DNA of 64,000 bases from Acanthococcus lagerstroemiae (GCA_031841125.1 CM063113.1:59947211-60011210); one strand, 5' to 3'. Counted from the stretch's first letter, positions 22,121 through 35,267 are shown. Translations and numbers: made by a program. Notes: generated by a model from the sequence alone, not told the origin.

Positions 22121-25100
22121 CTGCGAACATTATTCGAAAACATTATATGCATACTTAAGGCTGAGTACACCAAAACTGAACAAAAGAATATACATTTCGG
22201 TACTTGGGAAGGGCTCGCGGTAACGTTCGTTAAATTCGAATTTCATACGATAACTGGATTCGAAATTTGAACAGAACCGTTAAAAACCCACTTATCAAAT
22301 TCGAAAGTAAATTAAATTGCGCCGCGATCGTGCATTACGGCTGTACATTGCATACGCGTGTCTCAGTGTGTGAGAACCAAAAAAACAGGTTTGCTTCTTA
22401 ATTTTTTTCGTAAATACCAATAAGTAATTTTCGCGGTGAATCTAAGTTATGGTTTCGGTTGACATTCCCGAATGGGAAACTTCGAAGATAAAACCTCGAT
22501 AACGGTACGCGGGTACGCCGAATAATCAGGCGGGTAAAAGGGAGCGCGAAATTGTTGCCCACGAATTAGCGTAAATTTGTTCAACAATACCCGTTCTGTT
22601 ATTTAATTTAGACAGATGTAATTGCTTCGCGACTCGAAACAATGCAAAGGTTCTCTCTCATTAGTCTTATTAATCTTACGAGAACGCTTCAATTATACGA
22701 GATATAAATGAGTGAAAAAAGAGTAAAAAAAAAAATATAAGAAAAAAAAAAGGTAAACGGACCCTCGGAGACGTGAATTACTGAGGTAGTTCACGTTGAG
22801 AAAATCGAATCATTTTACAATAGCAGCAGTATAATGTCTTTTTACTTTTTCACCTCGCGTCAGTCGCCACATCACGTGCCCATTGTATCCAAAAGGTGAA
22901 ATATTCGATATCGCGAAGGGAAATACCCCCTTTCATTATTAGAGGATCGATACATAGGAATCGTGTTTTTGGGCCTGAATATGTAATTGATTGGCTGTGC
23001 TTGTACAATTGGCATCGTGATATGTGATCACATGCGCAGACAAAGAAATGGAAATTAAGATAGGCGATCACCGATGACAGGGCTCTGGCATGTATATTAA
23101 ACAAGCGAAACCACTAGTAGTCCAAGGTAACTGAAACACCGTTCGATGAAAAAAAATTACGGGGACAATGCTTTCAAAAGAAAAGGACTTTCAAATACAT
23201 GCCAAAATGTTATCGACCAGTTAGTGTCCATCCACTACTAAAAAGTAACTTCGGAATACAGAAAATTATGGGTTATGAGACACACCCACGATGGAACTTT
23301 TCCCAATCTTTAGCGTTCGCATTTTCGAGGTGTTGAACCACAATATGCAGTGCTTGGTTCCATTCGCTCAAATAAATATTCGTAGAAGAAGAGGAATAAA
23401 GGAAAATATGATAGTAGGAGGTATTTTTCGGAGGGGAGGGAATATATTAATGAAGAAAGAAAAATGAGAGTATGATCTATCAAAATTTGGATAAAATAGG
23501 CTATCACATTCAAACATTCCCTTGTCATTTTTGCGGATAGAGATAAAAAGTCATCGGCTCCTTCCTCGGTGTGTGTTTCGCTAATCTTTGCTTAGGTCTG
23601 TCCGTTTGCTCATCTTTCTGTCCAACAAGCTGGTTCTGGCGGTCTACGAGTAGGTAACTAGCTACCAGCCTTTGAATCTACCTTCTGCTTATTCGCCTTT
23701 CTCTAAAAGGTTGCCCCCTACTTGTTGGATTTTCAAGTTTTTCCCAGATAGAGTGGCAAGAAAAGGCCAGGTTTTTGATATTAATAATACTTATAACTCA
23801 CTGAAAGATTCTTCACGCATTGCCCAAATTCACGAGAGATTTTCTTAAAGTTTTTCAAGATTTAGTTTTTGGCCTTCGACTTCGTTTTTCCCTACAGGAA
23901 GGGAGGCAGAGAGGGGCTTAACCATCTACTTATCTATGCCTACCTAACTATACCTCTTTGCCTGTTTCACGAGCCGTTTGACTCGGCGGAAATCCTTCTG
24001 TCTGAGATTTCGTCTGCCTAGATTAGATCTTAGAGTAACAAGACTTCTATAATTTTTTCGACTTTCGAGTAGACAATTTGTTCGAATTTCCGCCGGTAGA
24101 AGGGGGGTGACGGTTGGGTACCAGGGCTGAAATGTGTAAATATCAAATTCGCTAACACACCTTAACTTTTTTGGGACTGACTGAGCCTCCTCAAGCCTGA
24201 TTAAGATAAGGACTGAGTTACCGAGCTTATTTTCCGGCTCAAATCGGTAATATTGCTAATCGTGGCAGGCAAGGTATGTGCAGATACCTTATTTATACAG
24301 TTTAGTAGGTATCAGCTGGTTTTTAACAATAAGGTCACATAACCCACGAAGACCACATTTTCGATATTCTTTCAGATCAGCTGATTTTTTACGAACAGAT
24401 TTAGACTCCCGATGAACGTACCTATATCGTGACGTCGATAATTAATTAGAATCAGCTGATTGTAACTCGCGGTGGTTGAAAAATAGAAATGGCAAATCAA
24501 TCATCATACGATTTCAACTGGTTAACACAGAGAATTTAGTACCGATTATAAGCACACACACGGACTGGCTTTTTAGGGCGCTCCAGGAATGAGAACTGAA
24601 AGGGCGCGGTGACGGGGCTTTTTTAACTAGTAATTTTGTTTTAAAGGCATTTTGCAGTAAAGGCACGTTGACAATTCAAGACTTACGAATTTGGGGCGCA
24701 AATAAGCATTGGGGCGCACCGGGAGATTTCCCCGTTTCCCGCGTAGCCAGTCCGTATGTGATCTTATAAGACGCTAGATTGTTTAGCCAGGGACACACTC
24801 TTTCTTCTTTAATTGTGAAGCTTGAATCCATGCATGTAGACGCTCTCGTACGCGGTGATACATTCTCTTTGAGAATATCGACGAAGATTTGCGAAGCTTG
24901 AATCGACATGACTGTCGTTCTTTTTGAGATAAAGTGATATATCATTACTCATGATGATATTGTTCATAGTTGTAACTTGACCAGAAACGTGTACTCTGTT
25001 ATTTTATGGTGAAAATTTCAACTCGTAAATATGTGTCGAAGTAATTTGATTTTACACTTGCGAATCAAAACGTGATTATGTGAATTCAACTTGAATACCC

Positions 25101-26500
25101 AGTCGTGATACGAGTCACTTTCAGATATTCTTATTTCGAGACGATTAATATTATACGAAATGTACTAAGCATTCTCGATGGCCGAGGCGGAATCCGGGAT
25201 TCGATTTTCCCACCGATTATGTAGTTTTGGATGGTGGGTAGCCATAGACTAAATTCAGTACCATCCTAGATCAAAATTTAGTCTTTCTTCTCAATAACAG
25301 ATTTTTGAATGTTGACTAGAGACCTACACTACTACTCTTAGGGTGGAGTCTAATCAAACTAGCAATGCGTGAATTAACTTTCTGAGTTCGTAGATCTAAC
25401 GTTTCAGGGCCAAAAAGGATAGACATGATTCCTCAAAATCTATACTAAGTTCCTATACTTTGTTTCCGTAACAACGTTGACCACCGAGTTGACCGTCGAA
25501 TACGTACCTAACGCTTTACAAGAATGGGACAATTTATATTTTCACCTCTTGTCACACATGAATTCCTCAGAGCCTCCCATGAGAGCAACAGAGCCGGATC
25601 AAGGCATGCTGCCGCCCGGTTCGAATTCATTTTTGCCGCCCTTCCAAATGTTGAGAAAAAGGGTGCCTCTGACCTTCTGGCGCATCTTACACGTGTGTCT
25701 CAAGTTATGAAGTTCATTCTTTTTACTATTCGGTTTGATTTCAAATTCAAAGTTTTTTGACAAATTTTGCCGCCCTGTTCGACCGAACAAGTCAAACATG
25801 CGTAAACCTGGCGCTGGAGACCAACTCATGGTCCGCAACTTTCAACTCATTATATTGTCATTTAAATCGTGTTGAGATTCAATAAGACTCAGCAGGACTT
25901 TCATCAGATTACGTAAAATTAGGTTCTTCTCAACAGCGACTAAAGGGAGGGGAGGCAGTTTGTTAAATATTTCAGGACTCTTTCCTGTGTCGTTATCTTC
26001 ATTAAAACAACGAGTGCAAATGAAATCTCGTCTTCGCTCCTAGATGTCCGCTTCTTGGTTCCTGATTCTTTTATAGACAGCGAAAACACTTAAAGTTCTT
26101 ATAGTAAGATGTACTGAGTTTGGAAAAGAGTTACAAATTACTGAAATCAACCTACTAGTCTATCTAATCTCCGAATGTCACTATCCCAATCTGTTCATCT
26201 TACTGACACGCTACTTTCCCAGCAATTTAGCGAAAATAACGACAAAATTCATTTTTTATGGAACGGGCAAATGAACTACTGAAATGTGACCTAAAAATCA
26301 TTCAACCTTAAAATGACAGTGGGGCGATTTTAATTTACCAATACCTATTTTTGTTGAATCATAAAAAAAGAGGTCAGACGCGTGTACGAACACCGGTTGC
26401 ACAATCCTGCTGGAAGGTGTTTCGTAGAAAATTTTAGTCAATAAAAATCCAATTTTGCGCCATATGGTCGATTAAATGTGAAAAAAAAAAAAAAACTTAC
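22121..26500. other. Intron, 4380 bp
   Basis: Holds a CpG-richer stretch (22200-22640), a degenerate CTGTC/GTCTG-rich stretch (about 23570-24030), a hAT-type miniature element (24553-24762) and a possible tRNA-like remnant near 25165-25215. A poly-A tract lies just upstream of the 26500 donor. Confidence 0.7.
24553..24762. mobile_element. hAT-type miniature element, 210 bp
   Basis: The ends are CACACACACGGACTGGC and, complemented, ATCACATACGGACTGGC. Flanking 8-mers ATTATAAG (24545-24552) and CTTATAAG (24763-24770) match at seven positions. The interior repeats GGGCGC blocks (AGGGCGCTCC, GGGGCGCACC). No coding capacity. Confidence 0.72.
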
Positions 26501-26760
26501 TCGAATTCCATTTTACAAGGATGCTGCAATGCTTCGGCGATTTTCGTTTTACAAGAAGTGAGCTGATACTTGACGGACAAATCGATGATTTTATTCAATA
26601 TCAACATGGCGGTGTACTGGGCTCCATGTACGCTGTGAATCAAATGTAAACAAATTTTTGCCACCAAGCATAACACTGCGGTCAACTCCCTTTTGTTTCG
26701 CTCCAGTTGAGCCGGATCTGTCACAAACGTCGGTGATTGTGGATACGCCGAAACCCCGGT
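26501..26760 (-). CDS. Exon: ARM/HEAT-like helices (residues 717-802)
   Basis: The acceptor is GGGTTTCAG/ACC and the donor GAATTCGA/GTAAGT, entering phase 0 and leaving phase 2. After a short linker (GVSAYPQSPTFVTDPAQL) comes a hydrophobic helical region containing AVLCLVAKICLHLIHSVHG and AMLILNKIIDLSVKYQLTSC, then KIAEALQHPCKMEF. This continues the repeat-like helices of the preceding exon. The Cys-containing helices suggest a soluble fold rather than a membrane span, because charged residues occur regularly. Confidence 0.87.
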
Positions 26761-27554
26761 CTGAAACCCAAAATAAAATTACTACGCCATACCTCCATAA
26801 ACTTTGAAACGTGCTTTTGCAATTGCATATTCTTCGTTAGGGTACGACAGTCAGGTTTGTAACGTGACCACCTATACTTATTTCCAAGGGAGCAGCTGGG
26901 GGCAAAATCGAAAACTTTACACGCAAAAAGCGTAAAAAAATCCTGGCCTTTCTACTAAGGGTGAACAAACCATCGACTCAAGGAGAAGGAATGTCCCCAT
27001 TCGCTCCCCGCTCCCGAATGCCACACAGTAGTCAGTAAGACCTAGTCACAGCAGAAATTCACTTGACATAGCATATTCGAGCACATAAAAACGCAAGTTT
27101 TCGATTTTTAACCAGTAATGTTCGTCCAGCAACCAGGAATGGCAAATATGTTGACGGCATTAACCAAATTGTCGGCATTTACCCGACATGCTTAGGAACT
27201 AATATCTAAGAGTCAACGTATTTTCAGTACCTACGTCAACATTTTCGTTTTTATCGGTTACTGAAAGAGCTCGATCGATATTATATGCGTATTACCATAC
27301 TCGGATATGATCTCAAAGTTGGCCTGGTGCGAGCCGCTATGTAAGCAGACTATTTAAAATTCTTACAGTTATACCGACTTCGGTAAAAAAAAACTACACA
27401 CGAAATCTTTGGTTAACAAAATCGGCCGATGGAAACTACACACGAAGTAGCTATTTCTGATACCAAGATGTGAGACTGAGGTCACGGTACTAGGTTCCTA
27501 CTGTGTATAGGTACCTACTCGTAATGTTAATAGGAAACTAAAAGTGATATTTAC
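26761..27554. other. Intron, 794 bp
   Basis: AT-rich sequence between two coding exons with matching phase 0. I see no repeat or additional exon in it. Confidence 0.75.
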
Positions 27555-27754
27555 CTTCAACATGCTGTGCAAAAAAGCTGAAATAGCTCGACGTAAAACT
27601 TTGTCGTTTTTCTGCTGGAATAGATTCAAAACTTTTCCCGCATTCTGCAGAAAACCTCTGATTAAGTGTCCCAGACATTCGATGTTGCTTGACATGAGTA
27701 TCAGTACCTTAAGACTTCGTTCGAATATATAGTCTGAAGGTTCTTCGAATTTTC
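27555..27754 (-). CDS. Exon: ARM/HEAT-like helices (residues 650-716)
   Basis: The acceptor TTGTTGACAG/GA completes a Gly codon with the previous exon; the donor is TTGAAG/GTAAAT and the exit is phase 0. The segment is Leu/Ile-rich and helical: RSLKVLILMSSNIECLGHLI, then LQNAGKVLNLFQQ and VLRRAISAFLHSMLK. Spacing of hydrophobic residues fits paired helices of an armadillo/HEAT type, but no family signature is decisive. It follows an 18.6-kb intron full of transposon remnants. Confidence 0.85.
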
Positions 27755-29439
27755 CTGTCAACAAAGAAGAAAATGAACAAAGACAATTAGAATATTCGAT
27801 GTTACATTTAAATTATCGAATAACTCGACAACACAGCACCGGGAATAATTATGATTACAAGTTGGTTTCCGTTTTTGCTTCTGGAAACTTTCGCACGAAA
27901 GATGAAAGTGGAAAAACTCATTTGCGCGTTAGAAGGAAGGAAAAGAAAGCATGAGACGAACACGATAATGCTGAGGAGGCGTACTTAAGATGCTATTCGA
28001 GAGTACGCAGTCCGTTAATCAAGATAATGCTTGTTGAGACTACTGATTCGCAAAATTGTACAGGTACCTAGCAGGTTATACTGATGTATGCATGAGAAGG
28101 GGGTCCGACTTTCCCTCGGGACCATATATAATGAATGTCACCGGACACACGGCGGAGAAAAATTGTCCAATAAAAGTCGCCTTCACCAGTATTCCCGAAG
28201 TTTGTACCATGATGTAGACCTGGCATTTCTTCAAAAAGAAAAATACTATTCAATCTATACATAATTCAGATCAGTGCTTCTTCGCTGCTTACGTCTATTT
28301 TTCACCGAATTCGTTTCCATTTCATCGTGAACCCCCTTACCTAGCCTGGCACAAATTTTTGATGAAGACATTTCTTATGCAGAATCACGGATAGTAGAGG
28401 GAGATGACCGACGAAATACAGTACGCTTAATTATTAAACATAAAATTTGGCTCGTGACTTCTGAAAGGCATAGAACAGGATGTCTATCAAACTCGAAGAA
28501 TAAAACTGGAGGACTTCTAATATTCCGATTTTGGAAATCTTTCTGCAGTTTCCTATACTTTATTTTCAATAATTGACACCTCGTTGGGCACAATGGACGT
28601 AGTTAATGGAACAATCTTTGAAAAGATTGTACTTTCTTCGTAAGCCAGATGACATTGTCGAAAGGGAGATTATGTACCTACTCGTACTATGACAAAAGAG
28701 AGATCGACAGTGGGGGAAAAGTAGTTTTCCAGGCTCTAATCTTTGGGGGTGAACCTTGGCTTTGCGAGGGCATACTCTGAAGCTGCAAATTAAAACACGA
28801 ATGAAACAAGATTGACATTACCCACGAGTACTATACACTCTTTTAAGGGGAAACTCTAGAGAATTTCTCAATGAGAAATGAGAAATATGTGTTCGTGTGC
28901 GACAATACCCACTTCGGAAACCTATTACATATTTCATAAATAACAAATGAATGAAACTTTCCAAATTGCTTTTCAGTATTGGAATCAAGGCAACTTACTC
29001 GTCAGTGCAATTTCATTTTGAATATGAGTACAATCACAGGGGGATAATATTATTTTACTCATTCGTGGTCAGAATAAAATTGAGTTTTCAAATGGAGATC
29101 TCAGAACTAGCTGTAGCGTGTCCGAGGCCCGGAGCCAAATATTACATACGAGGACTTTTTCGCAGCAAAATTATACGCTTCGGTGGAGGCGAACCTTAAA
29201 TAACCCTCTTCTCCGGGGCATCGACATTTTCGAATTTCGTTGGATAAATATCAGGATGGAGTGAGAAGACAATTTTTTTTAATTTTGAAAATGACTCCAA
29301 CTGAAATGCTGTATTTCAGTAAAACAGGGCGTAAAATTTCATTCAAAAATGTTGATAATCAAGTTCCGATTAAGGAGCTGAATGTCTCGAATAATTTAAG
29401 TACTGTTTTAGACCTTTCCCGCTATAGATTAAACCTCTT

Positions 29440-29780
29440 TAGAACTCTCCCAGGCTTGTTAAGAACCATTCAAGACTCTTCTTTAAGACTCTTGTAGCAC
29501 TGTTTAAATTCTTCTAGAGTCTTAAAGCCATTCTTAAGACTATCGTTTCATTACGCTTCCAGTTTAAAATTATCATCAACTTAAGACTTTTTCAAAATAT
29601 CTCAGAATTATTTTATCTCTTTGCTATCTTCTAGTAAAACCGGCTACGACATTTATTTCTCAACGTTTACCTGCTTTTAAGACACTGTCTGAATGGTTTG
29701 CGTTTCAGACTTCTTGAAACGTATTCTTTTTCATTTTTTTTTTTTTAAATTACAGCTTCAATTAGACAAGTTTGATTTTC
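29440..29780. repeat. Degenerate AAGACT array next to the LINE end
   Basis: TTAAGACTC, CAAGACTC, TTAAGACT and CTTAAGACTT recur to about 29720, ending near a run of T. It continues weakly on the other side of the LINE (30720-30860: TAAGACTTTTC, TAAGACTTTG), suggesting the LINE inserted into an array. Confidence 0.5.
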
Positions 29781-29794
29781 TTGTTTCTAACTTT

Positions 29795-30692
29795 AGGTGA
29801 GCCATTGCCTAATCCGTCCATCTACGGGCAAAAGCTTCCACCACCTTCTACCAGTGGACTCTGTCAAGGGCGTTGCTGGCTCAATGAGGACCCACATATC
29901 TGATGATCTCGTCCACCCATCTGGTGGCTGGTCTCCCGCGCTTCCATTTTTGGCCGTATGGCACCCATGTCGTGGCTATTAAATTCCACTTTTCCTTTTT
30001 CCCTCTAGCCATATGCCCTGAATATTTAAACTTTTGTTTCTTAATAACATAGCCTATATCCCGACATTTAGTTTTAATTTTAATTTTATTTGTGCTGACC
30101 TTATCCCTCCATTTGATATTTAATAAACTTCGTAGCATAGCATATTGCGAGCTTCTGAGTTTCTTAACTTGCTTCCTCGTCAGGGACCATGTTTGACATC
30201 CGTAACTCAGTACTGGTATCACACACATTTCGAATACTTTTATTTTCACTTTTAGTTGCATATTACTTTTTAGGATACGCTTCAAAGCCCAAAATGATTT
30301 CCATGCATTTGCAATTCTTGTACTTATTTCTTTGTTAGAGCGATCTTCAAATGAAATAATTTGGCCAAGATATTTATATTATTTTATTCTCTCTACCTTG
30401 AGACCATCCAAATCAAAAACTGCTATGGATTCCTCGTTGGACATTAGGTACTTTAGTTTTTGACACATTTATTTGTAAACCTACTTTTAGGCACTCTCTC
30501 ATCAAGTCTTCTCCCATCTTTTTCAAGTCTGATACGTTATTACTTAAGAGCGTAACATCGTCGGCGAATCTCAGGTTGTACTTTCCTCTCATCTTTAAAC
30601 CCATCTGTTCCCAATTTACGTTGTGGAAAATTTCTTCGAAAATGCTATTAAAGATGGTTGGGGAAAGGGGGTCGCCGAAACGTATTCAAATG
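29795..30692 (-). pseudogene. RTE-type LINE, 5'-truncated reverse transcriptase and C-terminus
   Basis: Reading the minus strand: GDPLSPTIFNSIFEEIFHN, NLRFADDVTLLSNNVSDL (the FADD catalytic motif of reverse transcriptase), YKYLGQIISFEDRSNKEIST, VIPVLSYGCQTWSLTRKQ, HMARGKKEKW and GRPATRWVDEI, ending ALDRVHW and VVEAFARRWTD before a stop at about 29798-29800. This order is typical of the RTE/BovB-like group. Frame breaks and stops (for example after RIK near 30380) show it is dead. The element lacks everything upstream of the RT finger/palm region. Confidence 0.9.
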
Positions 30693-30866
30693 AGACTAAT
30701 TCATGCTTCTCCAAACTTATCTAAGACTTTTCAAGCCGCTTCCAAGCATGTTTTCGATATTCATAGAACTCTTCTCTGCTTATTTTAAAACCATTTTGCA
30801 AGCTTGAATAAGACTTTGTAAGACTATTCTAGGCTTGACTAAGACTTTTTTAAACTTATAGAGGCG

Positions 30867-31016
30867 GTTCTGTATGTAGGGTGTGTCAATTCACAATTTC
30901 TCCTTCTGTAGTCCAGAGCGCTTTCGGCTGTTACGCCATCTTCAGTGGATGGTGTAACAGCGGAAAACACTCTGGATTATAGAAGAAGGAATTGTGAATT
31001 GGCACACCCTATGTGG
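30867..31016. mobile_element. Foldback element, family 1 copy 1
   Basis: The left arm TATGTAGGGTGTGTCAATTC, with AGTCCAGAGCGCTTTCGGC and TGTTACGCCATC, pairs with a right arm GATGGTGTAACAGCGG...GAATTGTGAATTGGCACACC. Its outer sequence is nearly identical to copy 2 at 48664 while the apex differs. Confidence 0.82.
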
Positions 31017-31017
31017 G

Positions 31018-31506
31018 TCATTCTTCAAAAATGTTTATATTCCAGGTATGTTTTTTCAGAGGAAAATAGGGGATATTTGAACTTTTTTTGATGAGAGTCG
31101 TTAAGAGGCGTTCTGTATAACATATTGGTAAGATTGGGCCGAGAGTGAGGGGATTCTGAATTTTGGCATAGAAATAAAAATGATGAATGCCAAGCCAAAG
31201 GACACATGAAAAAGTCCATGCCAAAAAACAATAGCGAACAAAAAGTGTTCTGCCGGCGATTAGTAGATTCCAAGGCAAAAACGTATACGGAGCGTTGATA
31301 AAGGCATACCAACCCATTAATTAGACGTTATTATTTTTGGATGATGAACGTCTATCGTTGCATAAAGATGACCATATTGAAGGACACCTTTTTTTTGTAA
31401 CTTTCACTTTAAGATAGTAATATACGAATCCACGAGTCTCGTCACAAAAAAACCGGGATTTTATAGGCGACCGTACTGCTCTGATAAAAATATACAATTT
31501 GACCAT
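31018..31506 (-). pseudogene. Hydrophobic reading frame broken by one stop, unassigned
   Basis: A single minus-strand frame is open from 31506 to 31018 apart from one TAA at 31321-31323. The distal part includes FINAPYTFLPWNLLIAG, RTLFVRYCFLAWTFSCVLWL and GIHHFYFYAK, which would form one or two membrane helices. I do not recognise the family. It may be a degraded retrocopy or a chance frame in AT-rich DNA; there is no intron evidence. Confidence 0.22.
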
Positions 31507-32536
31507 TAACTGCGACGAAAAAATATTGAAACGCCTGCTCTGTGATTGGTTGAAAAAGAGCCATGCCGATGGACAAAAAATCGAAGGACAATTTTCAAAG
31601 CTGAACTAACTCCTACCCGTGGAGATGCGATTTCAATGTTACCTTGAAATTCCTTCATCCATTTAAAGTAGCACTACGTTGTCAGTTTGTTCTAATATAC
31701 AGCTTGAAAATTTAGGAAAAAAGAATAATAAAATTACAGGTGGGTACGTATAAAGACAAATAATGTAAACTTTTCGCCACAACATTTTCAGGCCAATTTT
31801 TCTAAAAACTGTTGCAACTTTTGCGACACAACTTTAAAAATAAATTATGAAATTGAAACCAAACATATTTCAAAACCAAATTATGAAAATTGCAAATTTA
31901 AATCAAAAATCGAAATGCTAAAATATTTGAAAACCAAATTATGAAATTGCAATTTGAAATCGAAATCGAAAATACCGATCTATGATTTGGCGGCCGCGCT
32001 GGACCTATGGTCCTGAACACTACGTGCAGTCCATGCACTAACTTTAAAAAATTATGAAATTGAAATGCAAAAAATTTTTAAATCGAAAATAAGTAATAAT
32101 AACGAAAATCGTTCGAGGGACAGCCATGCCGATGGACTTTTGAGCATACTTAGTCCAATTTTGACCCATTAAAAGTGGATCAAATTTTCTTTTGAAAGCT
32201 TGAAAAAGTAGAACTAAGTCATATATATCAACGAAAAATAAAAACGTATCATATTAATAGCTTATGAGATAACAGCTGGGGACTGAAATATAAATAGGTT
32301 GGACTTTCGAAAAATAACCCACGTACAGAATATTTCCAAAAGTTCACTCACATTCCAACGTGGACACTTATACAGACGGGTTTCATATTTTGCAAGACTT
32401 CTTGAAGATTCTTCATTTCCAAAACTCTTTTGGCCCAGCATGTGCAAAACTATCTTAATAAAATTCTTCGAACGCGTCCAAGAATAATTTTTTTGGAACT
32501 ATTCAATCAGTGATTACGATTTTTCTGATTTGTTCG

Positions 32537-32767
32537 CAGGGCCGTCCCGATGGGCCAAGGGACATACCTTCAATGTTGTCTAAAAAGTCGGCACCCGGCA
32601 AATTATAGTAGTCAGTCGATGACATTGGAAAAATGTTTATGTATTATATTTATTTATTTTGTTTTCAAATTTCAACAGAAATGTTCATTTTAGTTGCATT
32701 TTTGCTACCTATACCCCTGTTTTGCCCATCACAAAGAAAACTGCACTAACCACGGCCGGTGGCCCTG
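32537..32767. mobile_element. hAT-type miniature element, 231 bp
   Basis: The ends are CAGGGCCGTCCCGATGGGCC and, complemented, CAGGGCCACCGGCCGTGG. Flanking 8-mers TTTGTTCG (32529-32536) and CTTGTTCG (32768-32775) match at seven of eight positions. CAGGGCC termini with an 8-bp duplication fit the hAT group. No coding capacity. Confidence 0.78.
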
Positions 32768-33019
32768 CTTGTTCGAGACCTTCAAATCTCACACAGACGG
32801 GTTCATTTCTCCCCAAAACTCTTTAAAACTTTTCAAACTTGTTTAAAACTTCTTTCGGCCTGTTTTAGAATAGATCCAAAAGGAAGTCCCAAAGGAGACT
32901 CGATGAGTCTGAAGTCTGATACGAATATGGAAGTGTAGAGTTTTTAATGACCGACTACCGTAATATAATGTTCAATCAAACAAGCATATTATTCGCGTTC
33001 AAAATCCTTTTCTCATGCA

Positions 33020-33044
33020 AACACACACACACACACACACACAC
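33020..33044. repeat. (AC)n microsatellite
   Basis: An uninterrupted AC dinucleotide run of about 12 units. Confidence 0.95.
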
Positions 33045-33479
33045 AGGCCCGTCGAACATGGCACACTTACTAACAGCGATGACGGCTGAACATATTTTGC
33101 GACGATGTTTAGGATAGGAAACTGTGCTGCTTCTGGTGCAAAACGATTTTCCCTAGTGTTCCCTATTTTTACTAGGGAAAGGTTAAAAGTCACGGTATAG
33201 TTATTTTTGAAACACCATGTACCCCGAAAAACTACAAAGAATTTTGTCCTGAATCTGAAAAAATCTTCGCAACAGACGGCTGATTCAAAAAAAGAAAAGA
33301 AAAAAAAAGTTGAGATTGTCGCCTTTGGAACAGGGAAGACCTCAAACGCTCAATTTATAACTGCTGAAACTTTTCAGTTGAAAAGGGGGACATGAAATAT
33401 TCTATCAACATCTCCTGAATATAATTGACCTCGTTCTTACGGGGGTCTACTACAAAATATTTCTAAGCTGACGCACATG

Positions 33480-33720
33480 CTTCAATATTTATTCAAGATT
33501 CTTCCAAACTAGTTCAAAATTTTTGAAGGTTCTTTTTCAAGACTAGCTGACTGCTCGAAATTCGTTACAGATTTTTTACGGCTCTGCAAGACTATAGTTC
33601 AAAACTAATATAAATTTTTCTATGCTTGCGTTAAAAAAAATAAATGCTCTTCAAGACTCTTTCAAACCTTTTTCACGATTCGCTAAGACCGTCCGAACCA
33701 CAACTCGTGTAGATTAGCTA
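33480..33720. repeat. Degenerate TTCAAGACT-like array
   Basis: TTCAAGATTC, TTCCAAACT, TTCAAAATT, TTCAAGACT and GCAAGACT recur with spacing near 11-12 bases. The array appears to resume at 33860-34040 on the other side of the foldback element. Confidence 0.45.
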
Positions 33721-33750
33721 ACGACTCTTTCGGATTTTCCTAGGCTCGAT

Positions 33751-33851
33751 GAGGACCCTGACGCGCAAAAACCCACCAGTTACCCGCGGAAAAGTTACAA
33801 AAGGATGATTTTTCCGCGAGTAGCTGGCAGATTTTTGCGCATCGGGGCTCT
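33751..33851. repeat. Foldback inverted repeat, about 100 bp
   Basis: GCGCAAAAACCCACCAGTTA and CCGCGGAAAA on the left pair with TTTTCCGCGAGTAGCTGGCAG and TTTTTGCGC on the right, with a loop of about 15 bases. Pairing extends outward (CCCTGACGCGC / GCGCATCGGGG). Confidence 0.72.
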
Positions 33852-35267
33852 CTTCAAGGCATGTTCATGATTTTTTTACGTTTCCTCAAAAGTCCCTAAC
33901 GTTTCTAGTCACCTTTGAGATCCTCGAAGACTTAGCCAAGACTCTGTAAGATCTAGATTTATTTAAAACGCGCTACGATTCTTGAAGATCCATTCGCGGC
34001 TTTCGAAACTCTCACCTTTGTTTAAGATATCATGAAACTTTTTGAGAAGCTCGAAGGGGGTTGTTAGAGACTGTTTAACATGTTGTCATTCGGGGAACAT
34101 TTCTGATGTCAATATTTTTCTCTGGGACTGTGTCCTCTCCTCAGCATCAGCGCCTGAACGTGCGTTGTGCTCGAGGGACTCTTCCTGGCAGTAATCCTAC
34201 CGCCCCCTTTATGTCTCCGTCACGTATATTTTTTCAAACACTTGTAGCGCATTCAAATGCTGGGGTAGCCGAAGGTTATTCTATTATGGCGGTTAATAAA
34301 TTAAAAAGCTACCTGTAATGCTCTTCAGCACCCTGCGTGCCTCGCGCACTCCTCTTGAGTATACTACTCTCGTTCGCCTCATACTCGTACTTACTCTTTG
34401 TATTCAGTAACAGCAGCGATTCGCATAAACGTATACGATATTTATTGCACGCGTTGTTCGCAGCGAGTAATGTAAACGGGTTTAAAGCTTAGGGAACATA
34501 CATCTACTTGTCAGGTTGAATGGAAAAATGATGTTAGACGGAAAGTATATACGCTGCCTTTCTCGTTTTCCCTCTATTCTCCCCCCCCCCTCCCTTACAA
34601 CTGAAAATTTCCTCGTATTAATATTAAAAAATGCGAATTTTCCCCTCACCCTCCTGTTCTCAACATCGCTTCGTTTTCTTTTTAATCTGCACACGGCTAC
34701 TTTTATACATAACAACTCCGAGGATGTGTAGCTGTAAATCTATTGTCCCAGATGAAGTTTTATTAATAAAAGAAACACTCTAGAGAGTCGATAGAAAAAA
34801 CACGGAAAATAAAACGGTGGGCTTACTTAGGTAATCGTGTTAGCAATGCTGTAATGCCGAATTTGGTTTACTGTCGCCGAGGGTGTGCGTGCGTTCGCAA
34901 AAAGTAAACACGCGGACTAACGAATAATATTACGTCGAGTGCGCTCGTCGTACATAAATTCACCAGAACAAGAGTGCGGTCTATTTTCTCGAAAATATGT
35001 ACGGCTTCTTTTCTTGATTTAGGCTTCATTTGATTACGCCAAGCCCGTATGGTTGGTAGCAGACCTCATATTCTCCATGGCTCAGTAGCACGCACAGCCA
35101 TATTCAAGGGAGAAGGGGTTAACTAATGAAAACGTACGATAAACGGGGTAATGGCGAACGAAGCGCGCAAAAGAATACTGAAATTCGGCAAAAAATACGA
35201 GTATACTAAATAATGCAAGCGATTCCTTAACCTAAGTGGAGTAGCGACTCCCCCCCCCGTCCTGATT

